Translations under genes and position numbers: made by a program | Notes under the pieces: model-generated | What the model saw: the letters and a program-made list of their open reading frames with translations, nothing else | What the model was told of the DNA's origin: nothing | The model's database searches: none | Part shown: in pieces, positions 51,306-64,000 of the stretch | Numbering within the stretch: the stretch's first letter is position 1 | Layout: every line of letters begins with the position of its first letter | Origin: Ficedula albicollis | Taxonomy: Eukaryota; Chordata; Aves; Passeriformes; Muscicapidae | Length of the DNA stretch: 64,000 nucleotides | NCBI RefSeq assembly: GCF_000247815.1 | Contig: NC_021677.1 | Span: 46,102,864 to 46,166,863 of the forward strand | Direction: 5' to 3'

Positions 51306-54300
51306 GTGGTCCTGCTATAAAGATCTGAGATTTTTGTAGTCTGCAAAAATTCAACAGCTTAACATAAATTTAGCATCAAACAATGTCCTCTTCCAGAATG
51401 GACAAACAGTTGTACCATGTAGTGTACTGTGTTACCACTCACAGAAGCCCACAAGAGGAAAATCTGACTTCTAACAGTTCTATCTAGATTAATGACTGTA
51501 GTTTTTTATTTTCAGTTCTTAACTGAATGAGACTGCTAAGGTTAATTTCTTGTACTGATGATAGCCATGGCATACATTCTGCATCAAGCTTTGGTTTTGG
51601 AAAAGAATTGAGTTGCTTACTGTTTGATGACTAGGACTATCTGGAAGAAGACACATCAGGCACCTTGTACAGCAAATGGAAAAGAGGTGGTGTATTTTCT
51701 GGTTAAAGTTTAAATTGAAGTCAGCACATGCATTGCATGAAATCAACCCAAATGTGATTGTATAATGAGAGTACAGCTATTGCCTGACATTCTCGTTGCT
51801 GCAGAACGAGTTCAACAGGTTCTGAGGAAATGTGGCAAATTACATTGTCTTGCTGTAGGTGAGGAGCTAGGAGGAGTCTTAGGAGCCAGGATAAAGCCTG
51901 TCCCCTAGTATCTCCTAGGGTCAGTTTTTAACCTTCTTCCTGCAAGGAGAGGCCCAGGTTGTACCAGTTCTTACATAACAACTGCCACCACCTGCTTCCA
52001 CTGTGCCTCATGAGCATCGACCTAAGTCTGTGACTCTGTTGGCCAGATGACCCATTGCACCTTCAGGTAGCTCCTATAGACACAGACCACTGCTTCACTT
52101 GTGAAGGATAAACTTTTCAACAAAAAAGAAATGTCAAAAAACAGCTAGAGGAAGCCAGTCAGAGAAAAACATGTCTGGCACAATCACAGCACTGCAGTGC
52201 AGAACACAATTCCCAGAGAAACCAAAAGGCGCTTTACTGGGTGCCTTGTCCACAATAATAAATTGCACTTAAATGACAGGAGCCCGGAGTTTATTTTAGC
52301 CAATTACTTGTGGCTGGGTAGATGGGCACCAGCCTTTCATGTGCTCCTCTCAGTTGGCTGCCTTGTAAATCTGACCTGCAGCATGAGTACTCTGGCTCAC
52401 TGAAAAGCAGGTGAGATAATGTGAGGACTTCTTCATCCCCCCATCAGAGCCTGTCATGTTGAAAAGATGTGGCCACAGGGCTGAGTCAGTGCAGTGCAGG
52501 GAGGGTTTGTCCTCAGTCACAAGCGATCACAGACCTTCTCCCACCCTCAAGGAAAGTTCTTCTCTATTCAGTACCCCCAGAGAAGGGGTACCCCCCAGGA
52601 AACTGTCATTTCAACTTTACTAAGAATTCTGACACACAGGACTGGTTGGAAAACTAAAGAGCGTGGTTAGATGTACCCAAGTATAAAGCCTCTTTGCTCC
52701 TCAGACAGGACTTCACTCTTGGGGTCCTCCATTCCAAGTTCTCCATTCTTGGTCAATAATGGGAATTTTGGGGTTTTTTTCCCCTACCTGTCTTCAGTCT
52801 TGTGACTTGTACATCATAAAAATGTCACTCGGCGAACTTTGGCTTCTTGTCAACATGAGTCTGATTAAAGATTAATAAGAATTTCACCTGCAAATTCTGT
52901 AAATGAAAAAATACTGTAAGAAAACACCGCAGTAGCGAATTTCAAAGAAAGGCACAAGTAATGACATACTAATTTCCTGTAATACATGTAACACAAAAAT
53001 AAATAAAACCAGCTCCTTGACCATATTTCCTGTTGATGAACTGTCTCAACATCAATGACTTTTTTTCTCAGTAGATGCAACTTAAAAGAGGAAATAAATT
53101 AATTAAAACAGACCTTTCACAAAGAAAGCACCTGTCTGCCTAAACCCTAAGTGTGAACATTTGGATCCACAGTGGAATGTCTGGTAATGAACCAGAGAAT
53201 CACACACCCAGTATCCAGCAACTGGAGCAGTTAGTCCACAGAGCTGGTTTCTCTTATTGTACAGGCACTCCTATCAGATGGCAGGGAAAAAATATTCTAG
53301 ATAAATGTTACCTATATAAAATCAGTTTATCTGCAGAGCCAAGAGCAAATTCAGGATGCCTTGGATTTTCTTCTATTCACATTTACTTCAAGGTGGTGCT
53401 TAAAACATAGGTTGTTTAAAGACCTTGATATGCAAGCCTGACCCACATCACTGATAAGATTAATCAATACTGCAAGGTTTGGGGATTTTTTGAGAGTTTT
53501 AGTTGGTTTGGTTTGAATTTTTTTCACTCATCACATTTTACTTCGTGTTATACTTGAGTCTTGGCACAAGCAGGAGCAGAACAAGGCACTCACACACCAT
53601 TACATATCTGAGTCCTTCAGATGTAACCAACTTAGGAGCAGTCAGCAGCAATGATCTGCAACGTAAAGACTTTTTTCTGCCCAGATTGTTGTGGGCCATG
53701 AGTACATACACCATAACATCAAGGGGTTTTTTTTTTTCAAATAGTTAGAAGCCTGCTAGTGTTGCTTTGCTCTAACAAAACAGCCTCTTATCTTTAAAGC
53801 TACAGTTTGTCAGCACTGCTCTTTTTTTCAAAGGTAGGATTCTGTTTATTTACAAAGCAAAGTAGGGCTTTCGGTCATTTAAAGTAAAGATTAATGGGAT
53901 CAAAAGAAAAAGGTGCTTACATGTCTTAGGGCTGACCAGAAAACAACACCCTTCATCCACCCAGTGTCTAAAGCTCCTACAGAGTTTTCATTTAGGCTTA
54001 GCTGCAGAATGACTTCATGATCTTGTTTCTCTGCACTTCTGTACACTTTATCATTTATAGCTATGCAAGAGTAGTTGTAAGAATGCTGCAGCTCAACTGA
54101 CAGCATTTCATGATTCAGGTACGAATGGCTCCATCAGACAGTGGGGAAAAAAGGGCTACTTTTTTCCTCAGCAATGTTTTGTGCAATATTTATGAGTGAG
54201 AGAACTAGAACATCAGCATAAACAAAAATTAAGCCCAGGAGTTTCATTTGTAGCCCCTAAGGCAGGCTGTTCCATTGTGGTGACTGCACAGTTTCTAACC

Positions 54301-56600
54301 AACAAGCCATTCTAATAATGCCCTTTAGTGCATGACTACTGTTCCTGTGTCTGAGTGCCTGGGAGAGACAGCAGCACCAGGCCACAGCCTGGGATAGGTA
54401 GAAATAGCAATGGAAAATGAATGTTAAAGAGAGTACAGGAAAAAAGGACTGGTGAAAGGAAAATAGTTACTGATTCCATCTTTTAAAAAATTGTGAGGCC
54501 TATTATTGTGTAGAGCACAGGTGCAGAGTAGAGATGTAGGTGCTACTTGTTAACAGTGGCCTTCAAATGTATTTTAGAGCTCCCTCAATTTTTCTGCCTT
54601 TGTATCATAGCGCTTGTATTTGAGATCTAAAAGTTTATGCAAAGGGGAAAAAAACCACAAAACTGGAACTCAAGGTCTACTTCAGAAAGCTACAGGAAAG
54701 TGCAGTATCCCACTAATTTTTGACCACCCAAGGAGCATACATTGATAAGCAAGTGGAGGACACTGCAGCTGTGTGATGTCTCCAAAGCCATCAATTTTTT
54801 TTTCTGCCACTTCCCGGGCACTTAACCTGCTGTTCGCAAGAGCTGACACCTGGCATGTACACAGATTACAAAGAACAGAAAGCAACCAGCAGTTTTAGCA
54901 AAAATAATTTCTCTCTCTCCAAAGCAACCAAGCCAGACACAAGCAGTCCAATCTTCCTTTTTCCTTTAGTGCAATCTGCTTCATTCAGAAACAACCACCT
55001 TCGGTTTGTATTCCAGTAGTAAAGCAAGTGACATGCAAACAGGTGAGTAGTAAATTAATCTGCCCCAGCCATTGCCCCAGCACGGGTCACAGCCAGTCAA
55101 GGGATCCAGTTTCAAAACCTGTAGCAGGTCGTGGGCCAGCGGAAGTTGAGCACGTCACAGGGATAAAGCATCACTGGGAAGGGAAAAGAACAATCAGCAC
55201 TTACCACTGATATGACAAATCTCCTGCGCTGTAGGGCACCCATAGCTCATCTCCATTTCAGCCACCTTAAAGCCTAGGAGGACTCCAGGGTGGCAGACAG
55301 TGGACTAGCAACAGGAATTGTTAATTCAAGTGAAGGATGAAGGGAAGGATCCAAACTCAAGGATGAAATGTTTACTGTGCAGGGGACTTTCTGTTCTCTG
55401 TAGAAAGTCTTCAGAGTAGCTAATGGGTTCCTAATGTTCCTTTTAGTTGACCCACTAAGCTAATTCTAGCTGACAGCAAAGGGCAGGAGTTGTGCCTGGC
55501 AGCCAGGTGACAACACACAAAACTTCACTTGCATTCATCTTTGAAACCATGACACTGGTCTGCAAAAATCCAACACCACGTTTTGGACTGTAGGAATGCC
55601 AGACATCCCCACAGGGACCAACACAGGCTGCTGCTGCTGTGCCCTTGCTGCTCTTGTAGATCACAGGCTTCAGCACACACAGGTTCCCCTGCAATCCTTC
55701 CAGCCCTACCACGTTGGGGGAATGAAATTGGATCTTGAGAAGGGCAAGGAAAGGCTACATAAATGGAGTAGGGAGGCCTCTGAAACCTGAGAGAGAGAAA
55801 CTCAAACAGAGCCTCAGGCTGGCACACAACAGAGCCTTGCTGTCCCATTCTCGTAGAGGACAGGCAGCGTGATCTGTAGCACGAGGTGCAGAGCTCTCTG
55901 CAGGTATCCCAAGAACTCAGCAAGCCTGCATGACTCCCCTTACAGTGTGTGTGAGGGCTGCAGCATACCTTACATCTCACAGCAGCCAGAGACTGGTTCC
56001 AGATGAGTAACAACTGTGAGATGACCCCAGCTCTTCCAAGTATCCATTTCTCTCACTCATAAGCATGCTCACATGCCAAAGAAGTGAAGCAACATGTTAA
56101 AGGCCATCAGCTCTCCTGTCAGCCTGAGAATTCCTTGCAGGACCTCAGAGGTGTAGCCTCTCCAATCAGAAATTCAGCTCAGAGGCATTTGACGCCCTGC
56201 TTTTCCCCAGTGTTTGACACAAGTGAAACCAGAGATGACACAGATAGCACAGGTTTGAAAGCTGCCTAAGAGACTTCCCAAAAGCTGGGCACAACCATCT
56301 AAGATAACAGTGGATTGATTGTAAGAGAAAGATAGAAGAGCTTCTGAAGCTTTCATCTTGGTTTTCCCCTCCCCAGACACAAGCTTGCATAACAGCTACT
56401 CCCATCCCACCCTGATAGTTTTTAGCTTTATACAGGGTTTCAGCCAAAACATCAGTCTTTAAAGGCCTTTACTATGCCTTTCCAGAGGGTGTGTTTTCTC
56501 CATGGTTCCTCCTCACTATCTGAACATCTTTAGAGTCTCTGTTCAATTCACTTTATGGTGCTAATCAGATCTCCCCAAAGAATTCTTGGGCACATCTCCC

Positions 56601-56810
56601 CAGCCAGCTCCTTGTTCCTCCCTTGACCTGAGGAAGCAGCTGGCAGGTGAGAGCAGAGCTCTGCCATAAAACACCCATGGTGCAGTCTCAGGCACACTCC
56701 AGTAACAAATCTGAGGCAGCCAGCTCCTTGTTCCTCCCTTGACCTGAGGAAGCAGCTGGCAGGTGAGAGCAGAGCTCTGCCATAAAACACCCATGGTGCA
56801 GTCTCAGGCA
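56601..56810. repeat. 94-bp duplication at 116-bp spacing
   Basis: A block from cagccagctccttgttcctc to gcagtctcaggca occurs at 56601-56694 and again at 56717-56810, essentially identical, with 22 bases between. Confidence 0.92.
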
Positions 56811-57510
56811 GGTGAGTGGTAGGATGGGCCAGCCTGTGGCCAAAAGTTCCTTCCCAAATATCAGGAAATTCAACCTACAGTATTTGTGCAGCAATTCCAG
56901 AATGTCCATTACCCTCAGTTCTGCTTATTTGTCATTATTTAAACACCAGCACTGTGCAGAAGGATAAGGCTGACCTTTTGCCTGGAAAACAGGCTCAAAT
57001 GGAGCATTTTATTTCCAGCTTGATGGCATATATGCACTGAAAATGCTAAACTCACCATGGCAGCCCTCCTAACACCATGGCACTAAGGACAAATTGCTCT
57101 GACTGCAGGGAGTACATACACTCAGCAATTCTCCTTATTTTGGGTAGAGTGAGGGTTTTTGCAGTGCATCAAAGCTACTGCATCTCATACCTCTCATTTG
57201 GATTCCTATTGTTGTTCTGGTTGAGCTAGAAACTTCTCAGCTCCCCTAAGTTTCTAATGTACCAAGTCCAGGAGCTCTTGCCAAGAAAACTTCTGGCCAG
57301 ATGTGCCAAATCCAAGCAACAAGTCATGTCCCTGTTAGCCAACTCTGGCTACCAGAAGCCTCTAATGGGGATTTTACAGTGGCTGGAAAATAACAGCTGC
57401 AGTTTAAAGCAATTTGGATTTAGAGGAAATACAGGTTTTTGAAAATACCTTTGCCAGAGGTCTGAAACCAGTATAAATAATAAGTGTGATCAAAACTGCT
57501 GAATGCTTTA

Positions 57511-57735
57511 CCATGAGCCTCGGGTCCCAGGAAAGCACATTTTCCTCTTCTGATTTTGAATCCATGTCTAATAAATGAGCTTTGCTACACTGAACATGGC
57601 ACAGGACATTCTCCAGGACTTGGGAGCCATGAGCCTCGGGTCCCAGGAAAGCACATTTTCCTCTTCTGATTTTGAATCCATGTCTAATAAATGAGCTTTG
57701 CTACACTGAACATTCTCCAGGACTTGGGAACTGAT
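57511..57735. repeat. 116-bp tandem duplication, second copy with a 12-bp deletion
   Basis: The block beginning ccatgagcctcgggtcccag occurs at 57511 and 57627. In the second copy the segment between ctgaacat and tctccagg is shorter by 12 bases (ggcacaggacat missing). Otherwise the copies match by eye. Confidence 0.92.
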
Positions 57736-58430
57736 CAGACAAGTACAGATGTATCTATGGTATGTAACTGTCTTACCTGAAGCTGATTAATGCTTTCAAA
57801 CTGAGTGCCCTTAGAAGACAAAATTTTAGTTAAAAGCCTGATTGTTTCAGATGTAGCTAGGTGGGCAACACTCTAGACTTTTAGCAAAGACAAGGGAAAT
57901 GCAATTGTCCAGTGTGAAACTATAATGTCCAGTGTGCAATTCTTGCACCTCACAAAGCCTCCTGTTGTACCAGGTGAATAGAGCAAGCTGTTGTATCACC
58001 TCCCTTTTTAACTCAATGCCAATTTGAGAATGAAAATAACTTCAATGCTAGCTGTTAGCAGCAGCTCCAATGACAGTACGCATACAATCAACTGCTCTCT
58101 CACATGCTTTTGGAAAGGGCTCTCCAACTTTCAAATGTTTTTAATCCCTCCTACACCTAAATGTTAGAGGGAAACTGGAAGTTCAGTACCAAAAACAACC
58201 TTAGAAAATGCAAAACATTGTGAAAAATTATGACAGTGCAGCAGGCACAAGATTTTCCTGCCACAAAGATGACATCTATTGGTACCTGACAGCACAAGTT
58301 TTATTCCCAATACTTGAAGCACATTAGAAGAGGGAACACATCACCTTTTTGAAGACAAAGTCACAGCCTAGGACTATACATGAACAGTCAGTTCTCAGAT
58401 TTTTCCTTTAATAATGGAACAATAAAAACT

Positions 58431-61400
58431 CATAATTGCTTCAAATATTTATTTCCATGGCAAAAATAGACTATAATATATTCATTTCACATATATTACA
58501 TTCAGTAATACAAGCTTTTCTGTCTATGAAACACAATTTATACATTGTTTTACAAACCAATTTCAGTTTTACAAGAATTAAAGCTGGTTTGATTATACAT
58601 TTTTACAGTATTGGTGGCACGACAGCAAAAAATAGACATGTTAACTGCTAGCTTAGTACTAGAAAGTAATACTTCATGTTTGCTACTTTTAAACAAAATC
58701 CCATTTAAATCCTTGCATACTGACTCAAGTGAAAATTGAAAAAAATGGAGCCAGATCCTGTGTTCCTCTGACACTGAGGACTCAAGCCTACAAAACTGCT
58801 GATAGGATTTCTTAACATCTCTTTGCTTTTAATGAATGAAGATATTTCAGCAGTGTGCAGGAGTGTACATACTTGCTAATTTGCCAGGTAAAGCCTGTTA
58901 AATTTCCATCCAAGTACCCCCCAGAAAAGCTACAAAGAGGACAGATAAGATGGGTATTTCAAAGCAATTTAAGCAAGTATCTTTGTAAAGAGCATACACA
59001 CTTGTCTGGCAGAATTATCCAGGATTAGCAAGGTGACAGACTAAAGGATTTTACAGGGGTTTTCTCCATCAAATTTCCTACCATTCTAAAAATTAATGGC
59101 ATTTGCAATGTCTTTAAAGTATATTAAAATAAATTCTCCTAATTTTACCTAAATATTTCCAAATGGAAAAAGAGCACTTAATTCCCTTTATAAAAGTTAG
59201 GCACCTTCTGAAACTCATAAAATTAATAATTCGATAGCTTTGATTGCTGCATATCTGAACCAAAAGAACACTACAATATCTACAGACTTGCTCTTTGATT
59301 TGCCACAGGCTCGATCTGTTGTAAACTCTGCTCATTAGATTCTTTACATTTGATTTCTATCTTCATTCCCTAAATAGAGCTGAAGAATAGATTTCAACAA
59401 AACAAACACACTGGAGGTTATTCTTCACCACTGAATGCAGGATGATGTGGAAAACGGCAAAGAATAGAACCAAAGGCTATTTAGCAACAATTTTTTTTAA
59501 AAGCTCATTTTTTCAGCCTAGTTAGACCTTAAAGTAACATGTGATACCAACAGAGTGCACCAAGTTAGCTGGTCCCAAACAAGATTGTACTCAGATTTCT
59601 TTTTCCTCTTTAACTTCTCTTTTTACAGACACCTTTGCAACAGCAGTTAAAAGTTTAAGATTTTTCTCCCTTACCTTAGCACAGTATTTCACTGTTTTAA
59701 TGTCACTGTGTTGCAAATGCTTCACTGCAACAGAACTTTTAAGTACATGGTGAATTCCACATTTTGAGTCTCATTGTTAGCCCAGCCTTAAATTGGTGCA
59801 ACTCACACCAACTGTAAACACCTGGCTTCATTCACAGCATAGTTAGACTTTTGAATAATCTCACCTGCATCCATTAGAAATTATCACTGCAAAATTGCAA
59901 GTATGCCTATTCCCCCTGCATTTTGTATCTGTAAAACCAGAGACCGGTTTGAAAAATCTGACCTTTAGTAAGTAAACATAAATTGAGCTGACAGATTGCA
60001 TTCAATACATTTGGAAAGGAAGATATGTAAAAATAATAGCCTCTGAAAAAATATTTGGAGTTTAAAAAATCACATTTAAAAAAGCCAGTAAAAATAACAC
60101 CTATGACTACATATTCACTTACCCTACCATGCCATGAAAAACATGCCATATGACTCAAACCCTACTAGCAGCTCTACTTTGGATACAAAACATTCCAAAT
60201 CCTCCTCCAAATGCCTTCTGCCACTCCTCAAATCCTGACTCTATGTCCAAAATTCTGTTCTTGCACAAGAGAATTTCTTTTGAACTCTCATCTACTTTTC
60301 CTCTGAATGCTGTACTTTTCCTGTATGCACATTCCAGCTGCATTCTTTTGGTTAATTCTTGTAATCTGTATTTAAATTTAAAGCAGACGTGCATATTCAT
60401 GCTTCAAGGGCTCAAGCTTTCATTGGCAGTAAGCCCATTTTCATTCCTACAGTATCATGAAAAACTGCAGGAATTTTGCATCTTGCAGAGCTGGACTCTG
60501 GCTTTCCACAACTTTGCTCTATTGGAGAAAACCTCAACCCTAAACACTAAAGCACTGAGTTCTTAGCAACTGAAGCATTGATTCTTTCAAATTGAAAATT
60601 TGAACTATTGAAATAAAGAAATGAGTTCACTGTTTTTAAGTCCAGGGATTTAGTAATGCTATTAACACTGAGGTCTCATTACACAGCTATGATAAACAAC
60701 CCTGCAGTTTCCAAGTTTGGTCCAGAAGCCATCGAAATATATGAGCCACTCAACTTTAACAGCTGCTCCAACACAAAATATGCAGCAGGAGCAGCAGCCT
60801 CAGTCTTACTTATTAAATTTAAAGGAGCCATTTTGGAGAAAATTGCTGCGAGTGTTGCCCACTTCAAAAAGAGATACACAGGATTACAATGGGAGCCAAA
60901 TGTAAAATGTCAAGAATCTTTTCCACCTTAGTAAAAAATTATTTTCCTTTTATTTGTTATTACTGTATTTTAATTTTTTTTCTAAACGTTGGTGATAATT
61001 AGAGCAGCTTTTCACCCATCGAAATACAGGAACACTGCCTTGGTCACCTCCTTTGAATTAAACATATTTCTACATATAAACTGTAGCACCCTGCACGTTT
61101 ATTGTTCACTTGTGTGAAAGGTATTCCAATGAGAGAAATACTAAGGCATAAAACTTTTCCTGCTCTTCCTGGGGGACAGCAGAAAAGGAGAGCAGTGCTG
61201 TGCAGGCTGCAGAGGCCAAGCAAAACTCCCCTGTGCACCTCAGAGCTTCTCCTCACCCAACAGGGCCAGGAGGGACCTGCAGCCTAAAGCTAACCCAGCT
61301 AAGTCAGTGACATCTCTGTAATGGACAGGGCTCTGACTTAGCTTCTTAGAGAACAGGTTTTAGCTCAAGACTACAAAGATTCACTGGCCAAAAAATCTCT

Positions 61401-64000
61401 CATCAGAGCAACCAAGAAAGAAATCAAATATGCAGAAGTCCTTAACTACTGTTTGCGTGCTCTTGTCCTGTCTCTCCATATAATTTGATCCTAGAAAGCA
61501 TCTCCTGCCTAGTCGACAAAAAACCACCAAATCTGTCTCTTGACAGTATATAGCACCTTTATTTGTCCCTGAGAGCTCTGACATCCCTAGAGATCAGCAT
61601 TATCTTTGCCATGTGCTGCAAGAATTTTTCATACAAGTTTTCTTACTTAACAAAGTCTGTTCAAATCTTGCATAATCACCTGATTTCATCCCCATAAAAA
61701 CAGATACACATTTGGCAAAATTGGACAGGCTTTTAGAGAAATTTTAAGTTTTTTGACAAATAAATCCACCTCTGACTCACACTGTGACTGGATTTGGACA
61801 GTGGATATTCTTAAAACATCCAAAACTTCATGAAGCACCCAGCACAACTACATATAAAATGCATCCCTTTTCAAGGCTCAGAACAAAAGTGCTAAAAACT
61901 GAATTGTCTTTTATAAGTTAAAAATCTAAACAATGTTTTAAAAAATATTTTTGTAGAAGGTTGTGAAGTTTAATTTCATTTGGTGTCTAGAAGAGAAACT
62001 TCTCATTTTCAATGCTCACTTGGAGCCATATGCTTACAAACAAAAGCAATCCTACAGTGTTCAGTCGAAAAACTCACATAAAATCAAGTCTAATAAGATC
62101 AAGTCTATTACTGCAAAAACAGACTGCTGATGGACAGAACTGGAAGCTGAAGGGGAGAAGGTAGAAGTTACACCAAAAAAACCAAAGCTGTGACTACCAG
62201 ATTTGAGCACAACCACCTCTAAAAGTGAACACAACTTCTTTTAGCTAGAAACAGAAAAATAAGCCAAAAGAGACACATTTCCTCACCCACCTCAGACAAT
62301 CCCATAAATACAAGATTAAATTGCTTGTTACAACTGCTCCTTTAATGCCTCACAGCTGATGTTCTGTCTCAGAAACTGCTGCTTGAAGTTCTGGTTGTCC
62401 ATCATGTCATTAAAACTGCATCTATCAGGCTATGAAGATCACTGTGCAAAGTTTAGAAATGGAAAAGGTACAAGCTGCATTTTAGAGCCTGCCCTCCCAT
62501 TCAAAAAGATTTCTGCAGATAGAAGTTAACTGTGGCAAAAATTAACAACGTTTTTAAAACACAGCATGACACAAATAGCGAAGTACATTTGCTTCTTTCA
62601 ATACCTCTGTCAACATGGATATATCAGATTGGTATGTTTGCAAGGTTTATATATAAAGAATCAGTCTTCCGTAACTGGTTTCCTCTGGACTTCCAGTTTT
62701 ATATTTGGTAATTAATAATTCCTAGGCATTTTATACTAGAACAACTTTTCCCTAGTCTGAAATATTCAATCTAATTTATACTGAGAGTACAACAAATCAG
62801 ACTGCTTCCAAGCAGACCTGAAAGCACCAGATCAATATTGTGTACCTAAAAGTAATATATTTTGTATAAAATGACATATTAGCACAATGTCTTTTGGACC
62901 ATGTGTTTAAATTTGTGGAAGCAGCTTACTACAGAGGAAATTTAAGCAACCTATTTTTAATTCTTAATTCATCTTTTAGGACACAACTATAGTTTTGAAG
63001 GGGATTTAAGAGTTTCCAAACCCTTGTTAGAGCTCAGAAAAATAACAATTTCAGCACTAATAAACCTGGCTTTTAGTTTCATTTCATTTCACTAAGCAGG
63101 TATCAAGGGAAATGTACACTTAACCATACCTGCACACTGGTCTGCTACAGGGGTTTTTTAAATTAAACAAGATATCTAAAAACTACAGCTCAATTTGGAA
63201 TAGGGATTTTCAACTCAGCATCTCAAAACCCTTGGAAAGGCAGCGAAAACCACGCTGTCCCCACTGAACACCACAGAGGATTATTTAGGGATACTGTCAT
63301 TTGACCAGCCCCATGGGACAAAATGGAAACTACAGTAGGCTGTACCTGCCTACCTCAGGTCCATTCCACAGCCACTGACTCAGCCACCTACACAGCTGCT
63401 AAATTACCCACATCTCCAGTGTTTCCTCTAGGAGCTCTTCTTCTGCAAGTTCTCAAATGTTCTTCATTGCAACGCTGCACAGCATTAGCAAAATCTGCTC
63501 TAGCACTAACAAAATAATCCGGAGGATTCTACAGAAACTTCCAGTGCTTTACTGGCTTTTTTGGCTGGGAACATTAACATTTTTTTAAGGTCATCTTTGC
63601 ACTGTGTAAACCAGCAATCATAGCTGCCACACCTCCTCCATTACACTTCATACAATCATTTCCACTTCACCACTCTGCACCTTCCTACTCCCATTTTAGT
63701 TCTCTCACTTCATCAACTTAAAAAACTCTTCTTAAAATAACAGGTTAGTAATGGTATATCACCAAATGAAACAATGCACGGTTATAGTCTCTATATTTAG
63801 CTACATAAATAACAGAGCAAAAAAAGTGCTTAAAACATTTGCATCCACTTTGATTTCAGCCAGTAAAATCAAACTGTCCTCTAAATATATGAATAATACT
63901 GAATATGTACTTTCTCTCATCCATTTGTTTCAAATAATCTCATAGATAATTAAAATATTTTCCCCTGCCTGCTGCAGGTAAACATGTCTCCTCTCAAATG
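58431..64000. other. Noncoding; possible 3' UTR or intron of a convergent minus-strand gene
   Basis: AT-rich sequence with no recognisable coding exon in either direction. In mammals the next gene after SPATA7 is PTPN21 on the opposite strand, so this could be its 3' end. I looked for its C-terminal coding sequence on the minus strand and did not find it. Open frames at 60150-60566 and 60656-60931 (plus) carry nothing familiar. Confidence 0.35.
58448..58453 (-). terminator. Possible minus-strand polyadenylation signal
   Basis: TTTATT on the plus strand reads AATAAA on the minus strand. The hexamer is common by chance in AT-rich DNA. Its only support is the expected convergent neighbour. Confidence 0.2.

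Larger units (their letters stand above)
51306..58430. other. Intergenic, noncoding
   Basis: No exon with recognisable protein content was found on either strand. The open frames of up to 162 codons around 55.5-56.0 kb lack familiar motifs and have no matching splice structure I can defend. Two duplications with the same 116-bp period (56601 and 57511) are the main structure. Confidence 0.5.

Overview
This is vertebrate nuclear DNA and very probably a bird. It has no operons, compact ORFs or bacterial signals. It carries the 3' end of an avian-type CR1 LINE, CpG-rich promoters, GT-AG spliced genes and microsatellites. Two genes are recognisable by protein comparison from memory; no database search was run. 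At the left edge, on the minus strand, is one short coding exon at 1160-1211 that matches the alternative N-terminus of the two-pore potassium channel KCNK10 (TREK-2). In the middle, on the plus strand, is SPATA7, a ciliary transition-zone protein. Its exons 2-12 were assembled by hand from 27737 to 50975. They join in one unbroken frame of about 1000 codons.

Layout: 1-2560 holds the KCNK10 alternative first exon, with an 84-bp tandem duplication and a CpG-rich promoter upstream of it. 2560-18800 is noncoding, with a small GC island near 6.55-6.83 kb, simple repeats and a 36-bp poly(A) tract. 18800-20280 is the CpG-rich SPATA7 promoter, interrupted by a 921-base pure C run that looks like an assembly or consensus artefact. 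20400-51300 is the SPATA7 body, with a CR1 fragment in intron 4. 51300-64000 shows no coding exon. It contains two duplications that share a 116-bp period and a possible minus-strand polyadenylation signal near 58.45 kb. That signal could be the 3' end of a convergent neighbour, PTPN21 by analogy with mammalian gene order.

The most striking content is SPATA7 exon 6. It carries an in-frame coding minisatellite of 20 units (8 of 75 bp, then 12 identical of 72 bp) encoding 488 residues of cysteine-rich repeat. The array is inserted just before the conserved segment that begins GDLLERHSE. The human protein, as I remember it, is about 599 residues and has no such array. Extra cysteines relative to human also appear in exons 2, 5, 6, 9 and 12, so cysteine gain extends beyond the array. 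The N-terminal exon of SPATA7 is unresolved: either it ends at a good donor at 19019/19020 or it is lost in the C run.
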